From positions 868,001 to 932,000 of the forward strand of contig NZ_JAASQR010000001.1 in NCBI RefSeq assembly GCF_011762025.1: a stretch of 64,000 nt of DNA, given 5' to 3'. This stretch comes from Sphingobium vermicomposti (GTDB lineage Bacteria; Pseudomonadota; Alphaproteobacteria; Sphingomonadales; Sphingomonadaceae). The notes beneath the pieces are model-generated. The model saw nothing but the letters and a program-made list of their open reading frames with translations, ran no database searches and had not been told where the DNA came from. How positions within the stretch are numbered: the first letter of the stretch is position 1; the number at the start of each line of letters is the position of its first letter. Shown in pieces: positions 17,228 through 26,038 of this stretch. Position numbers and translations under genes: made by a program.

Positions 17228-18019
17228 TCAGAAAGGCAGCCAGTTCCGCTTTTCAGTGAATTTCATATAGCCCGCATTGATCCCCAGCCGATATCCGACG
17301 CCCAGCCGGATCGGGATGAGCACGACACTGCCCCAGCGCAGATAGCTGGCGGTGAAGCCACCCACCAGATAGGCCGTGCCCTCTGCTGCGGGAAACCGAT
17401 GATAAAGATCCTGCGTGTCATAGAGATTATAGACGAGGACAAAGGTGTTGGCCGCGTTGCCACCCACATCGAAGCCGATCGACGGGCCAGTCCAATAGAC
17501 CTGACGCGTGCCTTCCACCTTATGATTGAGCGTGCCGGATCCGTAGCGAAGGCCGACGACGAATGCGCCCGACGCCTCCCGCCCGGCGATATAGGCATTG
17601 GGGCGGCCCTGGTCCTTCAATATCTTTTCGATCAGACCAGCCAGGCCCTCTGCGCCCTTGCCGAACACGCCTTCGGCAGCACCGATCAGGTCATCTTCCT
17701 GATAGGATTCGCTGGAAGACGGAGCAGCCGGGGGTGAGTTGGCGGTGACCGGTGCCCCGGTGGCGGTGCTGTCCGATACGGGGGGAGCCTGTTCTGGAGT
17801 CGTCTGGCCCGGCGTTACACCAGGATCGATGCCCGGATCGGTGGGCGCGCTGTTCTGGGGCGGCACTGGGGCGAGATCGGCATCAATGGCGCTGTTCGGG
17901 TCGATCGTGCGTATCTGGGCCTGCGCGGCGACCGGTGCCAGTGCAACGCCGCCAATCGCCAGGATCAGCGTGCTCAATCGCGTCACGCGTGCCGTCGCCC
18001 GCTTCATCGTTCCGATCAT
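17228..18019 (-). CDS. eipA: EipA-family (DUF1134) periplasmic envelope protein
   Basis: With the start at 18019 the product has 263 residues. It contains a signal peptide ending near AAQAQ, a Pro/Thr/Ser-rich linker (about residues 45-110) and a C-terminal DUF1134 domain containing GRPNAYIAGREASGAFVVGL and the YWTGPSIGFDVGG block. EipA is a conserved alphaproteobacterial periplasmic protein needed for envelope integrity in Brucella. In-frame ATGs at 18055, 18028 and 18007 are alternatives. The 18019 ATG was chosen because GGGA lies nine bases upstream and the signal-peptide n-region is then of normal size. It is convergent with dinB. Confidence 0.85.
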   Translation of the reverse strand: MIGTMKRATARVTRLSTLILAIGGVALAPVAAQAQIRTIDPNSAIDADLAPVPPQNSAPTDPGIDPGVTPGQTTPEQAPPVSDSTATGAPVTANSPPAAPSSSESYQEDDLIGAAEGVFGKGAEGLAGLIEKILKDQGRPNAYIAGREASGAFVVGLRYGSGTLNHKVEGTRQVYWTGPSIGFDVGGNAANTFVLVYNLYDTQDLYHRFPAAEGTAYLVGGFTASYLRWGSVVLIPIRLGVGYRLGINAGYMKFTEKRNWLPF

Positions 18020-18254
18020 GCCCGCCATTCCCTGTTTTGCCCGATCTTCTATCATCCCGCAGATTATCCCGTTTCAAGCTGAAACGACAATGAACGAACG
18101 GCGACCGGAGTCGATTCCGCGCCGGAACGAATCGCCGCCAGCTACTCTCAACAATTTTCGTGCGACAGGACCGTTGCCATGGGCAAAAGCCGCCGCTATA
18201 GCCCAATCCGCCTAGCCGCTGTCCCGCCCCAAGCGGGCGTTCAGGCCATGTTTG

Positions 18255-18345
18255 GAGACGTGGGTGAGTGGCTGAAACCAACGGTTTGCTAAACCGTCGT
18301 GCTGAGAATTCGGCACCGAGGGTTCGAATCCCTCCGTCTCCGCCA
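18255..18345 (+). tRNA. tRNA-Ser (anticodon GCU)
   Basis: GGAGACG pairs with CGTCTCC as a 7-bp acceptor stem, followed by a G discriminator and an encoded CCA (18343-18345). The anticodon stem ACGGT/ACCGT encloses the loop TTGCTAA, with anticodon GCT at 18289-18291. The long variable arm typical of class II tRNA-Ser and the T-arm GGTTCGAATCC are present. It reads AGC/AGU serine codons. Confidence 0.97.
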
Positions 18346-18403
18346 ACACGCTGTCCTTTCACATTCGTTCCGAATCACCAGAGCAGGACCTGATCCAGGG
18401 AAC

Positions 18404-18532
18404 ATGGACCAGAAACTAACCCAGCGGGACGGTGACGAATTCGACCTGAGCTATCTGCCACGCGACGAGATGGTCGATACCTATCAATGGGAGCGCGTTC
18501 CTGAGGTGCCGGAGAACCGCTGCGCAATCTGA
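18404..18532 (+). CDS. Hypothetical 42-residue protein
   Basis: A short frame begins at an ATG with AGGG just upstream and encodes an acidic protein opening MDQKLTQRDGDEFDLSYLPRD and ending RVPEVPENRCAI. It lies 58 bases after the tRNA and before the convergent aminotransferase gene. There is no signal peptide or membrane segment and I do not recognise the family. Its frame also runs upstream into the tRNA gene, which is not meaningful. It may be a real small protein, but support is only the ribosome site and the plausible composition. Confidence 0.35.
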   Translation: MDQKLTQRDGDEFDLSYLPRDEMVDTYQWERVPEVPENRCAI

Positions 18533-18558
18533 CAAAATGCGGTCGCGCGTGGCGCGCC

Positions 18559-19704
18559 TTAAGCCTTAAGGGCTGCCAGCAGCTTTTCTATGTCTTCAGC
18601 ATCATTGTGAATGCTGACGGAAACGCGCAGAATATCGTCCATGGCTCCCGCGTGGATATTGGCGGCCTTCAACCGCTTTCCCAGCAGTGGGTCATGTCTG
18701 GTGTCATAGACGATGAATGGCGCAACGCTGTCGGTAGGCGTGATCCGCGGATAGCCCATCGCCGCAAAACCTTCGTCCAGTTGCTGGAGGAGGAGCGCAC
18801 GATGCTTTGCGATGGCATCCACGCCGATGCTTTCGATCAGTCCGATGGAAGCCTGTAACGATATCGCGGCGGTGACCGGCAGACTTCCCCCTTCGAACAA
18901 TCCAATGGGACCAGGGACCATTTCCCACCGACGTTCGGTCCCAGTCAGGGGCGGCCAGGGCATGATGTCGCGCGCGATCTGGCGAAATCCCAGCAGCGGG
19001 CGCTCCAACTGCTGCACCACAGACGGTCGGACATAGAGGAACCCCAGCCCCATATCGCCCATCAGCCATTTATAGCCGCTGGCTGCACAGAAATCGACGC
19101 CCGTCGATGTGACGTCGAAGGGGACGGCACCGACCATCTGGATTATGTCGGCATAGACCAGCGCGCCGTGGCTGTGCGCTAGTTCCGTCAATGCCGCCAA
19201 GTCATGGCAGAAGCCCGTCATGTTGGAAATGGCCGACACGGCAATCAGACGAACCTCGCCCCGCTCAAGTGCCTTTGCGATATCGTCTAGGTGAATGCGC
19301 CCATCGCGCGGCTCCACGATGCGCACGTCCGCGCCTTTGGCCGCAAGAGAATCGTAGAAGCAGATCGAGCCGTCAAAATGCATGAGGTCGGTGACGATGG
19401 CACCGCTCGCAGGCAGGGCGAGCGCCCGCACGACCATCTGTTCCGCCATCGTGGTGGAGGGGACGAGGGCGATATCTTCCGCCGCAGCACCGATCAACCT
19501 TGCAAATGCGGCGCGGCTACCCCCTTGCGCAGCCGATCCGATATCTTCTCCCCAGCCCCCATCAGCCGCCCGGAAATGCGCATGTTCCTCCATCGCCTGA
19601 ACCGCGACGCGCGGCAGCGGATGCCAGCGCGCGCCGTTCAGCGCGACGCGGCCCAAATCGGGAAATTGCGCCGCCGCGAGTTCGGACAGGGGTAGGTCTG
19701 CCAT
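18559..19704 (-). CDS. Class V-fold PLP-dependent aminotransferase/lyase
   Basis: The 381-residue product is a class V (NifS/SufS-fold) PLP enzyme: Asp186 in VYADIIQ would hold the pyridine nitrogen and Lys212 in ASGYKWLMG the Schiff base. GPIGLFEGGSLPVTAA is the phosphate-contact region. It lacks the cysteine-rich loop expected of cysteine desulfurases, so an aminotransferase or amino-acid lyase role is more likely. It follows the ornithine-cyclodeaminase-family gene by seven bases with GAGGAG as ribosome site, so the two probably work in sequence. Natural substrates are unknown. Confidence 0.8.
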   Translation of the reverse strand: MADLPLSELAAAQFPDLGRVALNGARWHPLPRVAVQAMEEHAHFRAADGGWGEDIGSAAQGGSRAAFARLIGAAAEDIALVPSTTMAEQMVVRALALPASGAIVTDLMHFDGSICFYDSLAAKGADVRIVEPRDGRIHLDDIAKALERGEVRLIAVSAISNMTGFCHDLAALTELAHSHGALVYADIIQMVGAVPFDVTSTGVDFCAASGYKWLMGDMGLGFLYVRPSVVQQLERPLLGFRQIARDIMPWPPLTGTERRWEMVPGPIGLFEGGSLPVTAAISLQASIGLIESIGVDAIAKHRALLLQQLDEGFAAMGYPRITPTDSVAPFIVYDTRHDPLLGKRLKAANIHAGAMDDILRVSVSIHNDAEDIEKLLAALKA

Positions 19705-19710
19705 GCCGCA

Positions 19711-20703
19711 TCACTCCTCGTGGGCAGCGGTCATCGCACGATAGAAGAAAGATGCAATAGCGTCGTCCTGCGCGGCCAGGCCGGTCAGGTCGACCATCGT
19801 GATCATATTCGCTTCTCTGATAAATGGCGCAGGAGAGGTCGCGGACAGCATCTCGCCCAGCGGTCGGTCGGCATCTTCGCGTACCAGCCCCGCGCGCACG
19901 GCATGGCCGAAATCGCCATGATGCAGGCACTGGCCATGATCGTCGGTCGCGATCAAGGCGCAACGCGCGACGAGCAGCGGGTCGAGTTCCGCCTTCCCCG
20001 GATTGTCGGCACCCAGTGCGACAATATGAGTTCCTGGCTTGACCCATTCCGACCGTATCAGCGGTTCAGGCGACGGAGTGGTCGCGATGAGGACGTTGGC
20101 CCAGTCGCAAAGCGCCCTTAGGTCATCATATGCCGTAGCGGGGGGACAGGTGTTCAATCGGGACACAAGACCGCTCGTACGATCGCCATTTCGGCCCCAA
20201 ATCCCGATGCCTTCAACATCGCAGAAATCCGGTAGCCATTGCGCCGCCAACTCTGCCTGAAGCCCGCTGCCCACAATTCCTACGCGGAGCGGGCCAGACG
20301 GAGCGGCGACCTGCACGCCCAGAATGGCAGCAGCAGTCGTGCGCCAGGCGGTCAGATAGCCCTCATCCTCGAACAGGGCGAGCGGGAAGCCCGTTTCCTG
20401 GCTACACAGCAGCAGCAGACCATTGGCGCTCGGCAAGCCTTTGCGCGGATTGCCGTAAAAGCCGGTGGCCATTTTGATCGTGAAATTGTCCCCGCCCTTT
20501 AGGAACCCTGATTTAATGTGGCAGTCGCCGCCCGCAAAAGTAAGATGCGTGGGTGCCGGGAGGGCGTATTCGCCCGCCGCATGATCGATCAACGCTTGCC
20601 GGACCACGGCCAGTACCCCGTCAGGCGCAAGGTGGCGTTCCAACTGCGCTCGGGTGATGCGTAGCGGCGGACGCACCTGCGGATGCTCGATCGTCTTATT
20701 CAA
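19711..20703 (-). CDS. Ornithine cyclodeaminase / mu-crystallin family protein
   Basis: The 330-residue protein has the family hallmarks FTIKMATGFYGNP with Lys77, TAWRTTA with Arg121, and the NAD(P) motif VGIVGSGLQA at 141-150. The family includes ornithine cyclodeaminase (ornithine to proline plus ammonia), alanine and lysine dehydrogenases and ketimine reductases, so the substrate is open. The frame begins with TTG at 20703 and an in-frame TGA lies 18 bases upstream, which fixes the start closely; the ribosome site is weak. It pairs with the downstream class V aminotransferase and lies downstream of a TonB receptor gene, from which a stem-loop separates it. Confidence 0.85.
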   Translation of the reverse strand: MNKTIEHPQVRPPLRITRAQLERHLAPDGVLAVVRQALIDHAAGEYALPAPTHLTFAGGDCHIKSGFLKGGDNFTIKMATGFYGNPRKGLPSANGLLLLCSQETGFPLALFEDEGYLTAWRTTAAAILGVQVAAPSGPLRVGIVGSGLQAELAAQWLPDFCDVEGIGIWGRNGDRTSGLVSRLNTCPPATAYDDLRALCDWANVLIATTPSPEPLIRSEWVKPGTHIVALGADNPGKAELDPLLVARCALIATDDHGQCLHHGDFGHAVRAGLVREDADRPLGEMLSATSPAPFIREANMITMVDLTGLAAQDDAIASFFYRAMTAAHEE

Positions 20704-20737
20704 AATATACTCGTATCATTCATGAAAGGCCAAGTAA

Positions 20738-20770
20738 CGATGCCGGGCGGCGATATTCCGCCCGGCATCG
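20738..20770 (-). terminator. Perfect 13-bp stem-loop after the TonB receptor gene
   Basis: CGATGCCGGGCGG and CCGCCCGGCATCG form a perfect 13-bp GC-rich stem around a 7-base loop, 21 bases past the receptor stop. The following minus-strand sequence is only weakly T-rich, so it may attenuate rather than end transcription into the ornithine-cyclodeaminase-family gene. Confidence 0.65.
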
Positions 20771-20791
20771 TCCTGCGACCCGCTCGCGGGA

Positions 20792-22984
20792 TCAGAAGGT
20801 TTTGGCGACCGACACACCGATGGTGCGTGGGCTGATCAAGCCCAGCTGGTACGGCGCATTCTTCGCGATGGTGTCACGCGGCACGCCGCTGACATAGCCA
20901 CGCTTGTCGGTCAGGTTCTTCGCGAACAGCTGCACGCGCACGCCGCCGTTGAACTCCAGCCCTGCCCGCAGGTCTAGCGTCGTATAGCCGGGCAGCGGCA
21001 GGCGCGGCTGCGTCACGCGCGAGTTGAACTCGCCGATCCGCCCGCCCAGATAAGCGACGGTGAAGCCCAGGCTGCCCTGCACATCCGTGCTGAGCGGAAT
21101 GACCTGATCGACCGCCAGGCTCGCCTGCCACTTCGCGGAGAAGGGAAGCCGGTCGCCCTTCCTGCCGTAGATGGTGGCGTTGGGCACGTCCTCCTCCAGC
21201 TTCGCGTCGGTATGAGTCAGCGCCGTCGCGACGGTCATTCCCGTAACCGGCCGCGCCGTTGTCTGCACTTCGAAGCCACGGCTGACCGCCTTGCCGCCAT
21301 TGGCGTAGAAGGTGTTGCCGGTCGCGTCGCGTTGCAGCAACTGGATGCGGGTCCAGTCGATCCAGTAACCCGATGCTTCCAGCACCAGCCCGCCATCCAG
21401 GAAGCTGCCCTTCAGGCCCAGTTCGTAGTTGATCGCACGATCGGGATCATATTTCTGCGGCACGACCCCGCCGGCGTTCGAGTTCGGACCACCGGGACGA
21501 TAGCCGGATGCCGCGCGGGCATAGACCATGACGTCGGGGGTGATCTTGAAGCTCGGCGACACCAGCCATGTGAAGGCCGAACCGGAAATCCGCCGCGTCG
21601 GGATGGTGTAATCGCCATCCAGCGGACCATTGCCCTGTTCGTTGTACCGCTGCTTGTTCTGCGCGTAACGGCCACCAACCTGCAAGCTCAGCTTTTCGCC
21701 GAAATGGAAGGTCAGATCGCCGAACCCGGCAAATTCCCGATAGCGATAGGGATAGCGGTAATTGCCCAGCAGGGTCTGGAATTCGGATGTTTCAGGCGTG
21801 ACCTCGTTAAAGGTCTGGCGGCCCAACGTCCGTTCGCTGGTGAAAAAGCCACCGACCAGCCAGTCGATCGACTGCTTGCCATTGGACGCAAGGCGCACTT
21901 CCTGCGAAAAACGCTTGGTCTTAAACCGGTTGGCAAAGCTGATCCCGGCAGCGGGATTGGCGGCAAACCGATTGAAGGTGTAGGTAACGTCGGTGTAGCC
22001 AGAATAGTCGTTCACGGTGTAACCGCTCAGCGACGTCAGCGTTGCCGGGCCGAGGTCGGCAGTGACCGTCCCCGAATAAAAGCGCACCTTGCCCCTGAAG
22101 CTGTCGGCTCCCGCAATCCGGCTGTGCTCATATTCGCCGAAGATCGGGTTGAGGTTGAAATCGGTATCGACCGTGCCTGAATCATGGGTCCGCGTGTTCT
22201 GAAGCAAGGCGTTCAGCTTGACCTGCACCGCTGGCGAAGGCTTCCACAACAGCGATACGCGCCCGCCTTCGGCATGGCCGTCATTGGTGTTGCGCTCACC
22301 CGTCAGGACATTGTCGATATAGCCCGGATCGTTGCGGTAGAAACCACTGACCCGCAGCGCCAGTTCGTCGGCGATCAACGGAATGTTCACCGCGCCGCGC
22401 AGGGCAAAGCCTTCTTCGCCGTGGGCGACCGTGGACGCGTCGGCCTGCACCCGGCCGGAAAATTCCTGCGTGTTGGGATCGGTCGTCACATATTTCAGCA
22501 GGCCGCCCAGGGCGCTGGCACCGTAAAGCGTGCCCTGCGGGCCTTTCAGCACTTCGATGCGGTCGAGGTCGGACGGATCCAGATCCGCTGTCAGCTGATC
22601 GCCATAGCCTGCCGACGACGCCGAACCATAGGGAACATCGTCGATGGTCACGCCAACCGTCGGGTTGCTGCCCGCGCCGGTGGTCAAGCCACGGATCGCA
22701 AGCGTGGTCACGCCTGAATTGCGTCCATTGAGATTGAGGCCCGGAATGCGCGCAAAATAATCACGGAGCTGAACAAGGTTCTGCTGCGCAAGTTCCTGCG
22801 TATTCACAGCGGTGAGCGACATCGGCACGTCAATCGCACGCTCCAGACGCTTCTGCGCGGTCACCACAATAACGGCGCCCATTTCCGGCGCGGGCGCGGG
22901 CGCGGATTGCGCCTGAACCTGTCCAGCAGCCAGAACGGACATAGCCGCCCCAGCCAACATCATCGATCTCATGATCATGGCCAT
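20792..22984 (-). CDS. TonB-dependent outer-membrane receptor
   Basis: This is a 730-residue receptor with a signal peptide (MAMIMRSMMLAGAAMSVLAAGQVQA type), a TonB box with VIVVTAQKR, and an N-terminal plug with LDRIEVLKGPQGTLYGASALGG. A 22-strand barrel follows, ending in an aromatic residue (VSVAKTF). It belongs to the large VTAQKR-type group that sphingomonads use for organic nutrients rather than iron. AGGAAGGAA precedes the ATG at 22984; the frame could begin 19 codons earlier without a ribosome site. Flanking exported peptidases and amino-acid genes suggest peptides or amino-acid derivatives as ligand. This is inference. Confidence 0.9.
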   Translation of the reverse strand: MAMIMRSMMLAGAAMSVLAAGQVQAQSAPAPAPEMGAVIVVTAQKRLERAIDVPMSLTAVNTQELAQQNLVQLRDYFARIPGLNLNGRNSGVTTLAIRGLTTGAGSNPTVGVTIDDVPYGSASSAGYGDQLTADLDPSDLDRIEVLKGPQGTLYGASALGGLLKYVTTDPNTQEFSGRVQADASTVAHGEEGFALRGAVNIPLIADELALRVSGFYRNDPGYIDNVLTGERNTNDGHAEGGRVSLLWKPSPAVQVKLNALLQNTRTHDSGTVDTDFNLNPIFGEYEHSRIAGADSFRGKVRFYSGTVTADLGPATLTSLSGYTVNDYSGYTDVTYTFNRFAANPAAGISFANRFKTKRFSQEVRLASNGKQSIDWLVGGFFTSERTLGRQTFNEVTPETSEFQTLLGNYRYPYRYREFAGFGDLTFHFGEKLSLQVGGRYAQNKQRYNEQGNGPLDGDYTIPTRRISGSAFTWLVSPSFKITPDVMVYARAASGYRPGGPNSNAGGVVPQKYDPDRAINYELGLKGSFLDGGLVLEASGYWIDWTRIQLLQRDATGNTFYANGGKAVSRGFEVQTTARPVTGMTVATALTHTDAKLEEDVPNATIYGRKGDRLPFSAKWQASLAVDQVIPLSTDVQGSLGFTVAYLGGRIGEFNSRVTQPRLPLPGYTTLDLRAGLEFNGGVRVQLFAKNLTDKRGYVSGVPRDTIAKNAPYQLGLISPRTIGVSVAKTF

Positions 22985-23070
22985 TTCCTTCCTCTTCCTT
23001 CGGCAGGGTTCTATGAACTCTCCACCCGACATGCCCCCCATGTCCGTGCGAGCCGAACCGCGAAGTGTTT

Positions 23071-23102
23071 AGACATAATGTCTGTTTTGGCTTGTATGTC
23101 AA
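23071..23102 (-). promoter_or_regulatory. Promoter and palindromic operator upstream of the TonB receptor gene
   Basis: On the minus strand TTGACA (23102-23097) is followed after 18 bases by TTATGT (23078-23073). The 13-base palindrome AGACATAATGTCT (23071-23083) covers the -10 box, as a repressor site would. The divergent transporter gene starts about 115 bases away and may share control. Confidence 0.5.
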
Positions 23103-23198
23103 ATTATTTTCATCATAGTGTCGCAATTGCCGCATCGGCTGATAGACTGCCGGGCGCGCGGCGGTCGGGTCGATGCCCGGAGGGGTATGGGAAGAGAA

Positions 23199-24575
23199 AT
23201 GAACCGCGATATGTCCGAAGACCTGGCCCGTCCCGTTCCGGCGGCGACGGCCATGTCACTGCCATTTTCGGTCAAGATCGGATGGGCGCTGGGGCAGTTG
23301 CCGATCGCCAGCCATATCGGCGTCGCGTCCTTCTACCTCCTCTATTTCATGACCGACGTGCACCATATCCCGCCTGCCTGGGCCGGGGTCGCGCTATTGC
23401 TCCCGCGTCTTTTCAACATGTTCTTCGATCCGGTGATGGGTTCGCTGTCGGATCGGACGCGAACGCGCTTTGGACGTCGCCGTCCCTATCTGCTGGGCGG
23501 ATCGCTGGTCTGGGGCATCGCCTTCATCCTGTTGTTCGGCCTGCCGGTGCTGGCCGATCCGCGTCCCGGCATCGTCCTGTTGTTTGCGGCGTTCATGCTG
23601 GTGACGATCGGGCAGACGCTCTACCACGTCCCCTATTCCGCAATGCTGGCGGAAATGACCCGTAACAGCCGCGACCGCATCAGCCTTGCGTCGTGGAAGG
23701 AGTCGGTGTCGCGAATCGGTATCCTCATCGCCGCCACCACCACGCCCATCCTGGTGGCGTGGTTCGCATCCGAGGCACAGGGTTACCGAGTCGCGGGGGT
23801 GGTCTTCGGTGCCGTCATCATTTTTGGCGGGCTGGTCGCGTTCAAGACGACGGCAAAGGCACCTTCGCGCGAGGACAGTGCGCATGTCCCCGTCAGCTAC
23901 CGTGCGCAGTTTCAGGCGATGCTGGACAATCGGCCCTTCTGCCTGCTGGTCATCGCTTATGTGTGCATCATGGCGGCGGACGAGTTGTTCAGTTCCAGCC
24001 TCATCTTTTACGCCGTCAACGTCCTTGGCCAGTCCGAAGCCTTTGTGGGCAAGGTCTATCCGATCAGTTCGATCGCGGCGATCTGCACCATCCCGGCGTG
24101 GAACCGCGCCGCGGTGCGGCTGGGCAAGAAGAATGTGCTGCTGATCGCCATCGCGGGCATGGCGGCGACATGGCTGTCCCTGCTGGCGATTCCGGCTTCG
24201 CATGCCTGGGTCATGTATCCGTTGATGGCGGTATCAGGGGCGTTCAATGCCGGATTGCTGCTGCTGCCCAATGCGATGGTGCCGGATACGGTGGAGTATG
24301 ACGCGTATCACAGCGGCCACAGGCGCGAGGGCGCGATCTATGGCGCGTGGATATTCTGTCAGCAAAGCGCGATGGCGGCGGGCGGGTTCATGCTGTCGAT
24401 CTCGCTCGGCTTCATCGGTTACAAGGGCGCGGTCGCGGTTCAGCCCGCCAGTGTCCAGGATGGTTTGGTGGTGATCATATCGGTCGTGCCTGCAGCGCTG
24501 CTGGCGATCGCGGCGCTGCTGGTGCGGGCCTATCCGTTGAATGAAGAGCGCGTAAAAGCGCTGGAGACAGCATGA
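23199..24575 (+). CDS. GPH/MFS-type cation symporter (MelB-like)
   Basis: The product has about 458 residues and 12 predicted membrane helices. It has the GPH-family signature FFDPVMGSLSDRTRTRFGRRRPYLL between helices 2 and 3, and EMTRNSRDRISLASWKES in the central loop, so it belongs to the MFS_2 (glycoside-pentoside-hexuronide:cation symporter) group. Members move sugars and, in some branches, other small organic solutes with Na+ or H+. The start at 23199 was preferred over ATGs at 23187 and 23211 because of GGAAGAG just upstream. It overlaps the S10 peptidase gene by four bases. The peptidase context points to import of peptide-derived compounds, but sugar transport remains possible. Confidence 0.82.
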   Translation: MNRDMSEDLARPVPAATAMSLPFSVKIGWALGQLPIASHIGVASFYLLYFMTDVHHIPPAWAGVALLLPRLFNMFFDPVMGSLSDRTRTRFGRRRPYLLGGSLVWGIAFILLFGLPVLADPRPGIVLLFAAFMLVTIGQTLYHVPYSAMLAEMTRNSRDRISLASWKESVSRIGILIAATTTPILVAWFASEAQGYRVAGVVFGAVIIFGGLVAFKTTAKAPSREDSAHVPVSYRAQFQAMLDNRPFCLLVIAYVCIMAADELFSSSLIFYAVNVLGQSEAFVGKVYPISSIAAICTIPAWNRAAVRLGKKNVLLIAIAGMAATWLSLLAIPASHAWVMYPLMAVSGAFNAGLLLLPNAMVPDTVEYDAYHSGHRREGAIYGAWIFCQQSAMAAGGFMLSISLGFIGYKGAVAVQPASVQDGLVVIISVVPAALLAIAALLVRAYPLNEERVKALETA

Positions 24576-26038
24576 ACGGGGCCAGGTATTTCCGGCGGAC
24601 ATTGAGCGCCTTCGCCCTGACTATCGGGACCCTGGCCGTCAGCGCCCCGGCGCTGTGCCGCCCGACGACGGGGGAAGTGCATGCACCCAAACCCGTCCCC
24701 ATGACGGTCGAGCAGATCGTCGCCCGCGCGCCGGACGGGAAAAAACTTGGCACACTCGTTGTGCCGTCGCTGGTCGCGGCGAAGCGCGACGTTGGCCGAC
24801 CCGTTATCTTCGCCTTCAACGGCGGGCCGGGGGCCGCTTCAGGATGGCTGCAACTGGGCCTGCTTGGCCCCCTGCGCATCGTCTTGGCGGACGATCCGGC
24901 CAAAGCCATCCCGCCCTCGCCCCCGCTCGAGCGCGCAAAGGACGGACTGTGGGACGTGGCGGACATTGTTTTCATCGATCCACTGGGAACAGGGTTCAGC
25001 CGGGTTGACGCCGGGGTGCCCAACGCCCTGGTCCAGGATTGGCGCGGCGACGGGGATTATATCGCGGGCGCGATCCGCGAGTGGCTGACGCGCCATGGCC
25101 GGGCCGACGCGCCAGTGCTGCTGATCGGGGAAAGCTATGGCACCGAACGCGCCGTCGCTGTCGCCGACGCATTGACGCGTGGCGACAGCCCGATCCGTCT
25201 CACGGGTGTCGTCCTCGTTTCGCAATCCATCACGGTGGAAAACAGCCTGCAGCGCAACGGCAACGATCTAGGCACCGCAATCGGCCTGCCGACCATCGCG
25301 GCGACCGCTTGTTATTGGAAGAAGGCGAAAGGTGCGCCGAAGAATTGCGCCGCCGCCGCGCAGGAATATGCGCTGGGTCATTATCTGCCCGCACTGGCGG
25401 CGGGTAACCATTTGTCCATCGCGCGCCGCGCTGCGGTGGAACGGCGGATGTCGCGCATCACCGGCCTGCCCGCCGATCATTTCAATAAGAACGGCCTGCC
25501 CCTGACCAAGGACGCCTATCGTCAACTAGCGCTGGCGAAGGACGGCAGGTTGCTGGGCGTCTACGACAGCCGCTATGCCGCCCCGATCGACCCGGCGCGC
25601 AAGGGGCAGGACCCGTCCTTCGACATATTGCTCCCCGCGATGGAGGATGCGGCGGCGCGCGCCAACCAGATGCTGCTGGGCCTTTCCGCGTCCCCGGTCG
25701 ATGGGTCCGCCTATCGACTGGTCGATCTTAGCCTCGGCGAACAATGGGGCTATGGCGGGCTGGCCGATCCCTATCGCAGTCTCGACATGATGGGCGTGCT
25801 CGCGCAAAGCCTGCGGCGCAGCGGCGGGCGGTTGATGATCGCGGGCGGGCTGTTCGATACGGCGGGGTCCTATGGCGCGGATCACTATCTCGCTTCGCAT
25901 ATCGACTTGCCTCGCGATGCCGTCGATCTGGCAAGCTATGACGGCGGGCATATGTTCTATCTGAATGGCGAGAGCCGCCGCGCCTTTCTGGCAGCGCTTC
26001 GCACCTTCACGACACGCGCTTCGGGAGACAGAAAATGA
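24572..26038 (+). CDS. Exported S10 serine carboxypeptidase-like protein (first of two)
   Basis: The 488-residue protein has an N-terminal signal peptide and an alpha/beta-hydrolase domain of the S10 family. NGGPGAAS (83-90) forms the oxyanion hole, GESYG places the nucleophile at Ser188, GGLFDTAGSYGA supplies the Asp and DGGHMFY the His of the triad. S10 enzymes remove C-terminal residues, several of them basic, from peptides at acidic to neutral pH. It should act in the periplasm. It is coupled to the transporter before it and the amidohydrolase after it by ATGA overlaps, so uptake and hydrolysis appear co-expressed. Confidence 0.85.
   Translation: MNGARYFRRTLSAFALTIGTLAVSAPALCRPTTGEVHAPKPVPMTVEQIVARAPDGKKLGTLVVPSLVAAKRDVGRPVIFAFNGGPGAASGWLQLGLLGPLRIVLADDPAKAIPPSPPLERAKDGLWDVADIVFIDPLGTGFSRVDAGVPNALVQDWRGDGDYIAGAIREWLTRHGRADAPVLLIGESYGTERAVAVADALTRGDSPIRLTGVVLVSQSITVENSLQRNGNDLGTAIGLPTIAATACYWKKAKGAPKNCAAAAQEYALGHYLPALAAGNHLSIARRAAVERRMSRITGLPADHFNKNGLPLTKDAYRQLALAKDGRLLGVYDSRYAAPIDPARKGQDPSFDILLPAMEDAAARANQMLLGLSASPVDGSAYRLVDLSLGEQWGYGGLADPYRSLDMMGVLAQSLRRSGGRLMIAGGLFDTAGSYGADHYLASHIDLPRDAVDLASYDGGHMFYLNGESRRAFLAALRTFTTRASGDRK

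Noticed and set aside
18200..18400. Attachment site or genomic island boundary at the tRNA-Ser gene
   Set aside because: No integrase, no direct repeat of the tRNA 3' end and no shift in base composition were seen nearby.
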